Assembly (NCBI GenBank): GCA_902778935.1
Contig: CACYZT010000007.1
Coordinates: 1-64,000 of the forward strand
Length of the DNA: 64,000 nucleotides
Origin: an uncultured Bacteroidales bacterium
GTDB taxonomy: Bacteria; Bacteroidota; Bacteroidia; Bacteroidales; Paludibacteraceae
Reading direction: 5' to 3'
Shown: positions 25,286 to 35,490 of the stretch, piece by piece
How positions within the stretch are numbered: position 1 is the first letter of the stretch
Layout of the letters: every line of letters begins with the position of its first letter
Made by a program: the position numbers and the translations under genes
Notes under the pieces: generated by a model
What the model saw: the letters and a program-made list of their open reading frames with translations, nothing else
Told to the model about the DNA's origin: nothing
Database searches by the model: none

Positions 25286-28200
25286 TTATTTGTATTCGTT
25301 CCATTCACGAATAGCAAGGGTATCCAACGGTACATCAAGGAAGGCATTGATGAATGCCTCCGCCAAACGCGCATTGGTGATTAAGGGGATATTCAGGTCC
25401 ACTGCCGTTCGTCTCATTCGGTAATAGCTGTCATGTACCGAGTCTGCTAGCGTGTCCACAGGAATGCCCACGAACAATTCAATCTGCTTGTTGTGCATCA
25501 ATTCGGATACAATAGGCTGCTTGAGTTTGCCATTTTCGTCCACATGCTCATTCTTGTACACGCGTATATTCGGTACTCCGAGCCCATTGAGGTAGTCGCT
25601 TGTTCCGCCTGTGGCGTAGATGGTGTATCCGCGCTGTACCAATCGCTTAATCGTATCGAGCAAGTGAGCTCTCTGTTTGGGTCCACCGATGGCGAATAGA
25701 ATATTTTTCTGTGGGATACGCATTCCTACCGACAGCATGGCCTTAAGCAAAGCACATCCCGCGTCTTCGCCCAAACATCCCACTTCACCGGTAGAAGCCA
25801 TATCAACGCCTAAAACGGGGTCGGCATTCTGAAGCCTGTTGAAGGAGAATTGGGAAGCTTTGACACCCACGTAATCGAAATCAAAGAGCGACTTGCTCGG
25901 ACGCTCAATAGGCAGACCTAACATGATACGCGTAGCGATATCGATGAGATTAATCTTCAGCACCTTGCTCACAAAGGGGAAGGAACGAGATGCACGCAGG
26001 TTACACTCAATCACTTTGATTTCATTCTCACGAGCCAGATATTGGATATTAAACGGACCGGATATATTCAGTTCGCGTGCAATCTGGCCGGATATACGCT
26101 TAATACGGCGTACGGTCTCTACATACAATTTCTGCGCGGGGAACATAATCGTGGCATCTCCTGAGTGTACTCCGGCGAACTCCACATGCTCAGATATAGC
26201 ATAAGCAATAATCTCTCCGTTACGAGCGACGGCATCCATCTCCACCTCTTTGGTATTGGTCATGAATTTAGAGATGACCACAGGATGCTCTTTGGATACT
26301 TTTGCTGCGAGTTGGAGGAACTTATAGAGTTGCTGCTCATTGGAACATACATTCATTGCGGCTCCGGAGAGCACATAGGACGGCCTAACGAGAACAGGGT
26401 AGCCGACTCTGTTGACGAATTTCTCCACATCGTCCATAGAGGTCAAGGCGCTCCATTCAGGCTGGTCAACACCGATACGATCCAGCATAGCAGAGAACTT
26501 ATCGCGATCCTCGGCATTGTCAATCGATTTCGCTGAAGTACCCAAGATAGGCACTCGCTGCTTGTCGAGTTTCATCGCCAGGTTGTTCGGTATCTGTCCG
26601 CCGGTAGAAACGATCACGCCGTGCGGGTTCTCGAGTTCGATGATATCCATGACGCGTTCAAAAGTCAGCTCGTCGAAATATAAACGGTCGCACACATCAT
26701 AGTCGGTAGAAACGGTCTCGGGATTATAGTTAATCATCACCGAGCGGAAACCGTTGTTACGGATAGTATTGAGCGCCTGCACACCGCACCAATCGAACTC
26801 TACGGACGAGCCGATACGATAAGCACCTGAACCGAGAACGATGATGGATTTATGGTCACCGGTATAATGCACATCGTTTTTCGTGCCGCTATAGGTGAGA
26901 TAGAGATAATTGGTCTGTGCAGGGAACTCGCCGGCAAGCGTGTCAATCTGTTTGACAGCAGGCAGAATACCCAATTTCTTTCGATACTCCCTCATCCGTA
27001 GTACAGCTTCATCCATAGACATAGACCGACCGAGTCCGACAGCGCGAGCAATCTGGAAATCAGAAAAACCGAGTTGCTTGGCGCGGAGTAACACATCATG
27101 CGTCAGGTGCTCCAAACTATCTATTTGTTTGAGTTGGGCATCGAGACGGATAATATGCTCCAAACGCTGGAGGAACCAATTGTCAATCTTGGTCAGTTCA
27201 TGTATACGCTCCACGCTGTATCCTTCATACATAGCCTGCGCTATAGCGAAAATGCGCTTGTCTGTCGGTGCTTTAAGCGCGGCATCCAAATCATCGACAT
27301 GGAGGTCTTTATTCTCCGTAAATCCATGCATTCCCTGACCAATCATTCGGAGACCCTTTTGGATAGCATCTTCGAATGTGCGACCAATAGCCATTACTTC
27401 ACCTACGGACTTCATGGAACTACCCAGCTCGCGGTTAACGCCGCGGAACTTACCCAAGTCCCAGCGAGGAATCTTACAAACAACATAGTCCAGCGCCGGT
27501 TCGAAGAAGGCAGAGGTAGATTGTGTCACAGAGTTTTTCAATTCAAACAATCCGTATCCAAGACCAAGTTTGGCCGCCACGAATGCCAGCGGATAACCGG
27601 TAGCCTTGGAAGCCAAAGCGGACGAGCGGCTAAGCCGCGCATTGACCTCGATGACACGATAGTCTTCCGATTCGGGGTCAAAAGCATATTGTACGTTACA
27701 CTCGCCCACAATACCCAGATGGCGTATGATACGAATAGCCAACGCACGGAGTTTATGATATTCGGAGTTGGTAAGTGTCTGCGAAGGAGCAATGACGATA
27801 GACTCGCCGGTATGAATGCCCAGCGGGTCGAAATTCTCCATATTGCAGACCGTGATACAATTGTCATAGCGGTCACGTACCACTTCGTATTCAATTTCTT
27901 TCCAGCCCTTGAGCGATTTTTCTACGAGAACCTGTGGAGAGAAAGAAAACGCTTTCTCGACCATCGTATTCAATTCTTGCTCGTTATCACAAAAACCGGA
28001 ACCGAGTCCTCCCAGAGCATAGGCAGCACGGATGATAACAGGATAACCGAGTTCCGAAGCTGCACGACGAGCCTCTTCAATGGTCTCGCAAGCTTCGGAT
28101 TTGATCGTTTTCACATCTATCTGGTCTAATTGGCGAACAAAGAGTTCACGGTCTTCGGTATTGATAATGGTCTCTACCGGTGTGCCGAGTACTTGCACAT

Positions 28201-28531
28201 TGTATTTCTCAAGCACGCCCGAGCGGTAAAGTGCCACTCCGCAGTTGAGTGCTGTCTGACCTCCGAAGGAAAGCAAGATGCCATCCGGACGCTCTTTCTC
28301 TATCAAGCGTTCTACAAAATAAGGAGTGACCGGAAGGAAATAGATATGATCTGCAACCCCTTCGGATGTCTGCACCGTAGCGATATTCGGATTTATCAAG
28401 ACAGTCTCTATTCCTTCTTCGCGCAAAGCCTTGAGTGCTTGTGACCCTGAATAGTCGAACTCGCCGGCTTCACCAATCTTAAGAGCTCCCGAACCGAGCA
28501 CTAATACTTTATGTATATTTTCCAGTTTCAT
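25286..28531 (-). CDS. carB: Carbamoyl-phosphate synthase large subunit
   Basis: 1081 residues, full length. It makes carbamoyl phosphate for pyrimidines and arginine from bicarbonate, ATP and ammonia from CarA. It has two duplicated ATP-grasp halves (starts VLVLGSGALKIGEAGEFDYSG and IVLGSGAYRIGSSVEFDWCG) and a C-terminal MGS-like allosteric domain (ILFAIGGPKQRAHLLDTIKRL) that in homologues binds UMP/IMP or ornithine. It is 10 bp after carA. Placement inside a purine and pyrimidine cluster argues for control by nucleotides rather than arginine, but effector residues were not checked. Confidence 0.97.
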   Translation of the reverse strand: MKLENIHKVLVLGSGALKIGEAGEFDYSGSQALKALREEGIETVLINPNIATVQTSEGVADHIYFLPVTPYFVERLIEKERPDGILLSFGGQTALNCGVALYRSGVLEKYNVQVLGTPVETIINTEDRELFVRQLDQIDVKTIKSEACETIEEARRAASELGYPVIIRAAYALGGLGSGFCDNEQELNTMVEKAFSFSPQVLVEKSLKGWKEIEYEVVRDRYDNCITVCNMENFDPLGIHTGESIVIAPSQTLTNSEYHKLRALAIRIIRHLGIVGECNVQYAFDPESEDYRVIEVNARLSRSSALASKATGYPLAFVAAKLGLGYGLFELKNSVTQSTSAFFEPALDYVVCKIPRWDLGKFRGVNRELGSSMKSVGEVMAIGRTFEDAIQKGLRMIGQGMHGFTENKDLHVDDLDAALKAPTDKRIFAIAQAMYEGYSVERIHELTKIDNWFLQRLEHIIRLDAQLKQIDSLEHLTHDVLLRAKQLGFSDFQIARAVGLGRSMSMDEAVLRMREYRKKLGILPAVKQIDTLAGEFPAQTNYLYLTYSGTKNDVHYTGDHKSIIVLGSGAYRIGSSVEFDWCGVQALNTIRNNGFRSVMINYNPETVSTDYDVCDRLYFDELTFERVMDIIELENPHGVIVSTGGQIPNNLAMKLDKQRVPILGTSAKSIDNAEDRDKFSAMLDRIGVDQPEWSALTSMDDVEKFVNRVGYPVLVRPSYVLSGAAMNVCSNEQQLYKFLQLAAKVSKEHPVVISKFMTNTKEVEMDAVARNGEIIAYAISEHVEFAGVHSGDATIMFPAQKLYVETVRRIKRISGQIARELNISGPFNIQYLARENEIKVIECNLRASRSFPFVSKVLKINLIDIATRIMLGLPIERPSKSLFDFDYVGVKASQFSFNRLQNADPVLGVDMASTGEVGCLGEDAGCALLKAMLSVGMRIPQKNILFAIGGPKQRAHLLDTIKRLVQRGYTIYATGGTSDYLNGLGVPNIRVYKNEHVDENGKLKQPIVSELMHNKQIELFVGIPVDTLADSVHDSYYRMRRTAVDLNIPLITNARLAEAFINAFLDVPLDTLAIREWNEYK

Positions 28532-28541
28532 GATGTTACGA

Positions 28542-29615
28542 TTATTGATTGAGGAGCTTTACAAAATCATCAAACAAAAACTCCGTATCCACGGGTCCCG
28601 AACAAGCCTCCGGGTGGAACTGTGCAGAGAACCACGGTTCGGAGATATGACGAATACCTTCGTTCGAACCGTCATTCATATTGACAAAGAGAGGTTCCCA
28701 TTCTTTTGGAAGCGTCTTGGTGTCAACGGCATAGCCATGATTTTGGGAGGTAATAAAACAGCGATTCGTTCCTACCATCCGAACCGGTTGATTATGCGAA
28801 CGATGACCGTAAGGGAGCTTATAAATAGTAGCACCCGCTGCCTTACCCAGCAATTGATTACCCATACATATACCGGCGATAGGTTTGTGCGTACGCATAT
28901 ATGTGCGAATATGGTCCACCAAGACCTGACACGTATCAGGGTTGCCGGGACCATTGGAGAGGAACAAACCATCCGATTCAAGGGTATTGAAATCATAATC
29001 CCACGGGACACGGATGACCTCCAGATTACGAGCAATCAGGCAGCGAATGATATTATGCTTCACACCACAATCCACAAGAATGACTTTTTTGCCTTTTGTC
29101 TCGTTATAGCGGATAACTTGCTTGCATGATACCTGTGCTACGAAATTGACATTCTCATACTGCTCCTCCGGCGCCGGTTCACATCCTTCGATTTCTATGG
29201 AACCCATCATGACGCCATGCTCTCTGAGCAATATCGTCAAAGCTCGGGTGTCGATGCCGGTAAGTCCCGGTACGCCTTCGCGTTTTAACCACTGACCAAG
29301 CGTCTCTCGTCCATTCCAATGGCTGTATTCATTACTATATTCGCCGCATATAATTGCTCTCGCATAAATATGGTCACTCTCCATATAGGTAGCCAGTCCA
29401 TCTGGTCGGAAAGAGAACTCCGGCACGCCGTAATTGCCTACCAAAGGAAAAGTAAGCGTCATTAACTGACCGGCATAACTGGGGTCTGTAAGCGACTCGG
29501 GGTAACCCACCATGGCGGTATTAAAGACCACTTCTCCGCAAACAGGCACATCGGCTCCGAAACTATAGCCCTCGAAAGTGGTGCCGTCACTTAGCCGCAG
29601 TATTGCTTTTTTCAT
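28542..29615 (-). CDS. carA: Carbamoyl-phosphate synthase small subunit (glutaminase)
   Basis: 357 residues from ATG at 29615, chosen because it overlaps the purA stop as ATGA; ATG at 29624 would add three residues. The N-terminal CarA domain includes FNTAMVGYPESLTDPSYAGQ. The class I glutaminase has its nucleophile in GICMGNQLLG and the His/Glu pair in SAQFHPEACSG. It supplies ammonia to CarB, encoded 10 bp downstream. Confidence 0.96.
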   Translation of the reverse strand: MKKAILRLSDGTTFEGYSFGADVPVCGEVVFNTAMVGYPESLTDPSYAGQLMTLTFPLVGNYGVPEFSFRPDGLATYMESDHIYARAIICGEYSNEYSHWNGRETLGQWLKREGVPGLTGIDTRALTILLREHGVMMGSIEIEGCEPAPEEQYENVNFVAQVSCKQVIRYNETKGKKVILVDCGVKHNIIRCLIARNLEVIRVPWDYDFNTLESDGLFLSNGPGNPDTCQVLVDHIRTYMRTHKPIAGICMGNQLLGKAAGATIYKLPYGHRSHNQPVRMVGTNRCFITSQNHGYAVDTKTLPKEWEPLFVNMNDGSNEGIRHISEPWFSAQFHPEACSGPVDTEFLFDDFVKLLNQ

Positions 29616-30910
29616 TCTCTCCATATAGTTGCTTCTCGATCGGGTCCAACGGAAATAATTTTAATCGGAGTACCTAATTCGTTCTCCAGGAATTTAACGT
29701 AGTTGATAAATGCTTCCGGTAATTGCTCCTGCTTGGTACAATGCGAGAGATCCGTTTGCCATCCCGGGAATTCCTGATAGACCGGTTCCACATTTTTATC
29801 AATAGAGAACGGGAAATCACGTGTCAGTTCCCCGTTGACGCGATAAGCAGTACATGCTTTGATAACAGGGAAAGAATCCAGCACATCTGATTTCATCATC
29901 AGCAATTGGGTAACGCCATTGAGCATGATAGTATATCTGAGTGCAACGAGGTCAATCCATCCACAGCGTCTCTCACGACCAGTCACCGCTCCATACTCAT
30001 GACCTATATCCCTGATTTTCTTACCCGTTTCATCAAACAATTCCGTCGGGAAAGGACCAGCTCCTACACGTGTACAATAGGCTTTGAAGATACCATATAC
30101 TTCTCCTATACGGCTCGGTGCTATTCCCAGACCGGTGCATGCGCCGGCGCATACCGTATTGCTGGAGGTTACGAAGGGATACGAACCGAAATCAATATCG
30201 AGCAACGAACCTTGTGCGCCTTCGCAAAGGATGGATTTGCCATCTTCCAAACACTTATTGACGAAATGCTCGCTATCGATAAAACGGAACTGACGAAGAT
30301 AGTCGATGCTTTGCATCCACTCTTTCTCCAGTGCCGATAATCCATCCAGCGAGACCGGACTACCGCCTTTAGCTACAGCGGATGCATTGAGCGCGTTAAT
30401 CATATCGATATGACGGTCGCGTGCTTGCGCATATTTCTCGGCAAAGCCGTCGAGGATATCCCCTACGCGTAACCCATTACGACTTATTTTGTCCGTATAG
30501 GTAGGACCGATACCCTTTCCTGTCGTGCCGATTTTAGCCTTGCCTTTCGCGGCTTCGTTGGCTTGGTCCAGCAGACGATGGGTCGGAAGGATAAGATGCG
30601 CCTTCTTGGATATATACAAACATTCGCGCAGATTATGACCGGATTGAGCCAACTCCTCTGCCTCTTTGTAAAACAAGATAGGGTCTAACACAACGCCATT
30701 TCCGATAAGATTGATTTTACCGCCCTGGAAGATACCTGACGGTATGCTTCGCAGCACATATTTCTGTCCCTCAAACTCCAGTGTATGGCCGGCATTGGGA
30801 CCACCTTGGAAACGAGCCACTATATCGTATTTAGGGGTAAGGACATCTACCATTTTGCCTTTGCCCTCATCGCCCCATTGGAGGCCTAAAAGAATATCTG
30901 CTTTTGTCAT
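29612..30910 (-). CDS. purA: Adenylosuccinate synthetase
   Basis: 432 residues. It makes adenylosuccinate from IMP, aspartate and GTP, the first committed step to AMP. The GTP-binding start LLGLQWGDEGKGKMVD, the catalytic GPNAGHT and GTTGKGIGPTYTDKISRNG are all present. It overlaps purB upstream by 4 bp and carA downstream by 4 bp, so the three are translationally coupled although they serve different pathways. Confidence 0.97.
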   Translation of the reverse strand: MTKADILLGLQWGDEGKGKMVDVLTPKYDIVARFQGGPNAGHTLEFEGQKYVLRSIPSGIFQGGKINLIGNGVVLDPILFYKEAEELAQSGHNLRECLYISKKAHLILPTHRLLDQANEAAKGKAKIGTTGKGIGPTYTDKISRNGLRVGDILDGFAEKYAQARDRHIDMINALNASAVAKGGSPVSLDGLSALEKEWMQSIDYLRQFRFIDSEHFVNKCLEDGKSILCEGAQGSLLDIDFGSYPFVTSSNTVCAGACTGLGIAPSRIGEVYGIFKAYCTRVGAGPFPTELFDETGKKIRDIGHEYGAVTGRERRCGWIDLVALRYTIMLNGVTQLLMMKSDVLDSFPVIKACTAYRVNGELTRDFPFSIDKNVEPVYQEFPGWQTDLSHCTKQEQLPEAFINYVKFLENELGTPIKIISVGPDREATIWRE

Positions 30911-32199
30911 ATTCCTAACTGGTTAAAGATATAATCGACATTTTTCATATAGTACTCCAGTGTGAAGCAGTTGTCTATCTCTTGCTCGGATAGGTAGTGC
31001 ATCACTTCTGCTGTCTGCTTGAGCAGGTCTTGCATTTGACCGCCTTCCATCAGCGTACGCATCGCTACAGGTTGCACTAAATCGTACGCCTGCTCGCGTA
31101 CAAGACCTTTCTCAATAAGCGCGTTCATCACCCGTTGCGCAAAGATGGCGCCGTGCGTTAGACCGATATTATGCAGCATCTGCTCCGGATATACCACCAG
31201 GTTATCAAGGATACCCATCAGCCGCGCCAGCATGTAATCCAGCAGCATCGTGGCATCAGGCAGTACGATACGCTCTGTGGAAGAATGCGAGATATCACGT
31301 TCATGCCAGAGGGCAATATTCTCAGAGGCAGTACACATATATCCACGCATGACACGCGCACAGCCACAGATATTCTCCGAAGAGATAGGATTGCGTTTAT
31401 GTGGCATAGCAGATGAACCTTTTTGTCCTTTACGGAAAGCCTCTTCCACTTCTCTTACTTCCTGACGTTGCATATTACGAATCTCCAGCGCAATCTGCTC
31501 CAAAGAGCCGGCAATAACAGCGAGCGATGACAAGTAGAATGCATGTCTGTCACGTCCCAGTACTTGTGTCGCAATCTTCGCCGATTCTATTCCGAGGTGC
31601 TCGCATACATATTGCTGGATAAACGGAGGAATATTGGCGTAATTACCAACCGCACCCGATAGTTTGCCGGCTTCGACTCCTTTTGCAGCCATCTCAAAAC
31701 GCTCTATATTACGCTGCATAGTAGCATACCATAGCGCCCATTTGAGTCCGAAAGAGGTAACGTCAGCATGCATACCATGCGTACGCCCGATGACCGGCGT
31801 GTATTTGAATTCGTTAGCGCGCTTTTTCAACACCTCTATGAATTGCTGCAGGTCATCTCGCAAAATAGTATTCGCCTGCTTCAGCAGATAGCCGTTGGCG
31901 GTATCCACCACGTCCGTAGAGGTAAGACCATAATGCACCCATTTGCGTTCCTCGCCCAGCGATTCACTTACCGTGCGGGTAAAGGCCACTACGTCATGGC
32001 GGGTGATTTCCTCAATCTCATGAATACGGTCCACGTCGAAAGTAGCCTTTGCTCGCAGTTTGGCGACATCTTCTTTAGGCACCACGCCCAATTCTGACCA
32101 CGCTTCAGCAGCCAGAATCTCAACCTCCAGATAGGCTTGAAATTTGTTTTGCTCTGTCCAGATATTGCGCATTGCTGCGCGTGAATAGCGATCTATCAT
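30907..32199 (-). CDS. purB: Adenylosuccinate lyase
   Basis: 430 residues. It acts twice: it splits SAICAR to AICAR on the way to IMP, and adenylosuccinate to AMP. The fumarase/aspartase-superfamily signature GSSAMPHKRNPISSEN carries the catalytic Ser loop, and GRTHGMHADVTSFG holds the catalytic His region. It is 2 bp after purT and overlaps purA by 4 bp. Confidence 0.97.
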   Translation of the reverse strand: MIDRYSRAAMRNIWTEQNKFQAYLEVEILAAEAWSELGVVPKEDVAKLRAKATFDVDRIHEIEEITRHDVVAFTRTVSESLGEERKWVHYGLTSTDVVDTANGYLLKQANTILRDDLQQFIEVLKKRANEFKYTPVIGRTHGMHADVTSFGLKWALWYATMQRNIERFEMAAKGVEAGKLSGAVGNYANIPPFIQQYVCEHLGIESAKIATQVLGRDRHAFYLSSLAVIAGSLEQIALEIRNMQRQEVREVEEAFRKGQKGSSAMPHKRNPISSENICGCARVMRGYMCTASENIALWHERDISHSSTERIVLPDATMLLDYMLARLMGILDNLVVYPEQMLHNIGLTHGAIFAQRVMNALIEKGLVREQAYDLVQPVAMRTLMEGGQMQDLLKQTAEVMHYLSEQEIDNCFTLEYYMKNVDYIFNQLGI

Positions 32200-32201
32200 G
32201 A

Positions 32202-33383
32202 TTATTTAATGGTATACGAAATGCATTTGTATGCTTGTTCTACTTTCTCCAACGCTTTCTCTACCGATTCGTCAGTAGCCAGCACTACGCCGTAGCGGCG
32301 ATGACCGTGTACTTCGGGTTTGCCAAAGAGGCGCAGTTGTACACCGGGTATCGCCAAGGCTTTATCAAGACCGTCGAAGACCACCTCTTTGCCGTCTCCT
32401 TCGATAACAATCGCTTTGCTGGCGGACGGTTGGAAGAAACGAACTTCCGGGATAGGCATACCTAATACGGCGCGTGCATGTAACGCGAACTCGCTCAGGT
32501 CTTGACTAATCATTGTTACCATGCCCGTGTCATGCGGACGAGGACTGACTTCGGAGAAAATAACTTTGTTGCCTTGCACGAACATCTCCACGCCGAAGAT
32601 GCCATAGCCTCCCAGCGCGTCTGTCACCATCTTGGCGATTTTCTGTGCGTCACGCAAAGCATCAGATGTCATTGCCTGAGGTTGCCATGACTCGCGATAA
32701 TCGCCCTCCACCTGGTGGTGACCGATAGGTTGCAGGAAGGTCGTTCCGCCGGCATGACGAACAGTCAGCAGAGTTATCTCATAGTCAAAATGAATAAATC
32801 CTTCCACAATCACGCGACCTGCGCCGGCACGTCCGCCTTCCTGAGACACAGCCCATGCGGTCTCAATCTCTGCCTCGTTATGGATGGTGGATTGACCATG
32901 ACCGGAAGAAGACATAATCGGTTTTACTACGCAAGGGATACCTATTTCCTTTACCGCTGCAATGAACTCATCGTGGTTGTCGGCAAATTTATACGGAGCC
33001 GTTGGCAGATGTAACTCCTCGGAGGCCAGGCGACGAATGGCTTCGCGGTTCATGGTGAGGAAAGCTGCCTTTGCGGTCGGAATCACGCGATAGCCTTCCT
33101 TCTCCAGTTCCACCAATGTAGGTGTCGCAATCGCTTCCACCTCGGGGATAATAAGAGAGGGATGCTCTTTTTCGATGATTTCACGCAGACGCTGACCGTC
33201 CAGCATGTTGAATACATACGAGCGATGAGCAACCTGCATAGCAGGCGCATTCGCATAGCGGTCACAGGCAATTACCTCTACGCCGTAGCGCTGGAGTTCG
33301 ATGGTGACTTCTTTACCTAACTCACCGCTACCCAGTAGCAGCGCGCGAGTGGCAACTTGAGTGAGAGGAGTTCCGAATTTCAT
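32202..33383 (-). CDS. purT: Formate-dependent GAR transformylase
   Basis: 393 residues from ATG at 33383 ([26 protein letters not shown]). It formylates GAR with formate and ATP, so the third purine step here does not need 10-formyl-THF. ATP-grasp features include [35 protein letters not shown] and [15 protein letters not shown]. The strong similarity to PurT throughout rules out the related PurK. It is the only GAR transformylase seen in the window; no purN. Confidence 0.96.
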   Translation of the reverse strand: MKFGTPLTQVATRALLLGSGELGKEVTIELQRYGVEVIACDRYANAPAMQVAHRSYVFNMLDGQRLREIIEKEHPSLIIPEVEAIATPTLVELEKEGYRVIPTAKAAFLTMNREAIRRLASEELHLPTAPYKFADNHDEFIAAVKEIGIPCVVKPIMSSSGHGQSTIHNEAEIETAWAVSQEGGRAGAGRVIVEGFIHFDYEITLLTVRHAGGTTFLQPIGHHQVEGDYRESWQPQAMTSDALRDAQKIAKMVTDALGGYGIFGVEMFVQGNKVIFSEVSPRPHDTGMVTMISQDLSEFALHARAVLGMPIPEVRFFQPSASKAIVIEGDGKEVVFDGLDKALAIPGVQLRLFGKPEVHGHRRYGVVLATDESVEKALEKVEQAYKCISYTIK

Positions 33384-33394
33384 ATTAGTGCAAT

Positions 33395-34243
33395 TTATTT
33401 GTTTATACGTTTTTGAAAGCATTGTATTGTATTATGCATGAGCATGGTGATGGTCATCGGTCCTACGCCACCCGGTACAGGTGTGATAGCGCCTGCTACA
33501 GGAGCGACGGATTCGAAATCAACATCTCCTACCAGTTTGCCGTTATCGGTGCGGTTGATACCTACATCAATCACCGTAGCGCCGGGTTTGACCATCTCGC
33601 CGGTTATTATCCGCGGGCGTCCTACAGCAACTACTAAGATATCCGCTTCGCGGCAGACAGCGCCCAGATCGGCTGTGCGGCTATGGGCAATAGTGACGGT
33701 ACAATTCTTATCCAGCAGCAGTTTGGCAATCGGTTTGCCTACGATATTACTTCGGCCCACCACCACAGCATGACGTCCTTCCAACGGCGTATGACTGTGC
33801 TCCAGCAGCGCCATGATACCCATCGGCGTACAAGGAACAATCGTTGGTTGATTCAGCCATAGTTTGGCAACATTGCTTGGGTGAAAACCGTCCACGTCTT
33901 TATCAGGGTCGATGGTTTCTATAACAGCCTGCTCATCAATATGTTTAGGCAAGGGCAGCTGAACCAGTATGCCGTCCACGGTCGGGTTGGCATTGCACTC
34001 ACGGATGATACGGAGTAATTCTTCCTGGCTTGTGCTCTCCGGTAACTGAATCAGTTCTCCGTCAAAACCGCAATATTCGGTCGCTTTGATTTTGTTTTGC
34101 ACATACGCCATGCTGGCGGGGTTTTCACCTACAATGATGACATTCAAGCAAGGTTTGCGACCATATTGTTTGGCCAATGCAGCCACCTGCTCGCGCATCG
34201 CTTCTTTCAGTTGCTGTGCTAATTGTTTTCCGTCTAATATCAT
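33395..34243 (-). CDS. folD: Methylenetetrahydrofolate dehydrogenase / cyclohydrolase
   Basis: 282 residues from ATG at 34243, overlapping the purD stop as ATGA; a longer reading frame that covers purD sequence is rejected. It interconverts methylene-THF and 10-formyl-THF, the formyl donor for PurH. Motifs are [16 protein letters not shown] (catalytic Lys), [22 protein letters not shown], the nucleotide-binding [12 protein letters not shown] and [13 protein letters not shown]. It is within the purine part of the cluster between purD and purT. Confidence 0.97.
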   Translation of the reverse strand: MILDGKQLAQQLKEAMREQVAALAKQYGRKPCLNVIIVGENPASMAYVQNKIKATEYCGFDGELIQLPESTSQEELLRIIRECNANPTVDGILVQLPLPKHIDEQAVIETIDPDKDVDGFHPSNVAKLWLNQPTIVPCTPMGIMALLEHSHTPLEGRHAVVVGRSNIVGKPIAKLLLDKNCTVTIAHSRTADLGAVCREADILVVAVGRPRIITGEMVKPGATVIDVGINRTDNGKLVGDVDFESVAPVAGAITPVPGGVGPMTITMLMHNTIQCFQKRINK

Positions 34244-35490
34244 AATGCCCAATGTGCTATGTCTTTTCTGTAAAACAGGTTCGTACAATGTATTTTCTCT
34301 ATTTCTGCGTACACTTTCTTCTGCGCTTGGCGTACATCGTCGCCGTGAGCGATACACATCAGTACCCGTCCGCCATTCGTGAGCAATTTGCCGTCTTGGT
34401 ATTTGGTACCCATGTGGAGTATGAGGCCGTCGAACGAGTCTGTACCTGTTATCTCTGCGCCTTTGGTATAGGCACCCGGATATCCCTTTGAAGCAAGTAC
34501 TACTCCCACGGTGGCTTGCTGATGCCATGCTATATTGTCTAGGATTACACCGGTGGCGATAGCATGGAATACCGTAAATGCATCGGTTTTGAGCAGCGGC
34601 AGAACCACTTCTGTTTCGGGGTCTCCAAAGCGAGCGTTGAATTCTATCACTTTGATGCCATCGGCTGTCTTCATCAGTCCGCCGTAGAGCACTCCGGTTA
34701 ACGGTTTGCCTTCTTTAACCATGGCATCCGCCACGGCTTGGAGTATATGCTCCTTTGCCCATTGCTCCTCTTCTGCGCTGATGAAGGGTAGCGGAGTATA
34801 GGCACCCATTCCGCCGGTGTTGGGACCTTTGTCGCCGTCATAGGCGCGCTTGTGGTCCTGACTCAAGGGCATCGGATAGACGCGATTGTGGTCCACAAAG
34901 GCCATGAAGGAGAACTCCGGACCTTCCAGATAGTCCTCGATAACCACTTTTCCTTTGCCGAACGCTTCACCCACCAGCATGTCGCACAACGCCTGTTGTG
35001 CTTCTTGCTCGTTCTGGGCTATCACTACGCCCTTGCCGGCCGCCAAGCCATCGTATTTGAGCACAGTAGGATAGGTATTGCGTGAGCGCACATATCCGAT
35101 AGCTTCGTCATAATCGGCAAAGCTGCGGTATGCCGCTGTCGGCACATGAAATTTGGCCATGAGTTGTTTGGCAAACTCCTTGCTGGATTCAATCTGCGTG
35201 GCGTCTTTGGAATGACCGAACACCGGTATACCCGCTGCGCGAAAAGCATCAGCCACGCCGGCCGCCAGACTGGCTTCCGGTCCGACTACGCATAAATCGA
35301 TTTGATGCGCGCGGGCAAAAGCGAGGAGTTGCTCCACATCCGTATCGGAAATAGCCACACACTCAGCCAGTTGCGCAATGCCCGCGTTGCCCGGAGCACA
35401 ATAGATTTTCTCCACCTGTGCGCTACGGCTCAACTGAAATACTATCGCGTGCTCGCGACCGCCGGAACCTATGACGAGAACTTTTTTCAT
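34240..35490 (-). CDS. purD: Glycinamide ribonucleotide synthetase
   Basis: 416 residues. It ligates phosphoribosylamine and glycine with ATP, step two of purine synthesis. ATP-grasp enzyme: start VLVIGSGGREHAIVFQL, then KYDGLAAGKGVVIA, QDHKRAYDGDKGPNTGGMG and VIEFNARFGDPETEVVLP. It shares a base with purH at its start and overlaps folD by 4 bp. Confidence 0.97.
   Translation of the reverse strand: MKKVLVIGSGGREHAIVFQLSRSAQVEKIYCAPGNAGIAQLAECVAISDTDVEQLLAFARAHQIDLCVVGPEASLAAGVADAFRAAGIPVFGHSKDATQIESSKEFAKQLMAKFHVPTAAYRSFADYDEAIGYVRSRNTYPTVLKYDGLAAGKGVVIAQNEQEAQQALCDMLVGEAFGKGKVVIEDYLEGPEFSFMAFVDHNRVYPMPLSQDHKRAYDGDKGPNTGGMGAYTPLPFISAEEEQWAKEHILQAVADAMVKEGKPLTGVLYGGLMKTADGIKVIEFNARFGDPETEVVLPLLKTDAFTVFHAIATGVILDNIAWHQQATVGVVLASKGYPGAYTKGAEITGTDSFDGLILHMGTKYQDGKLLTNGGRVLMCIAHGDDVRQAQKKVYAEIEKIHCTNLFYRKDIAHWAL

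Noticed and set aside
32202..33383. purK in place of purT
   Set aside because: Motifs such as [25 protein letters not shown] and [14 protein letters not shown] are PurT-specific.
33395..34528. FolD with a 95-residue N-terminal extension
   Set aside because: The extension is purD sequence read in another frame; the ATG at 34243 overlapping the purD stop is the natural start.
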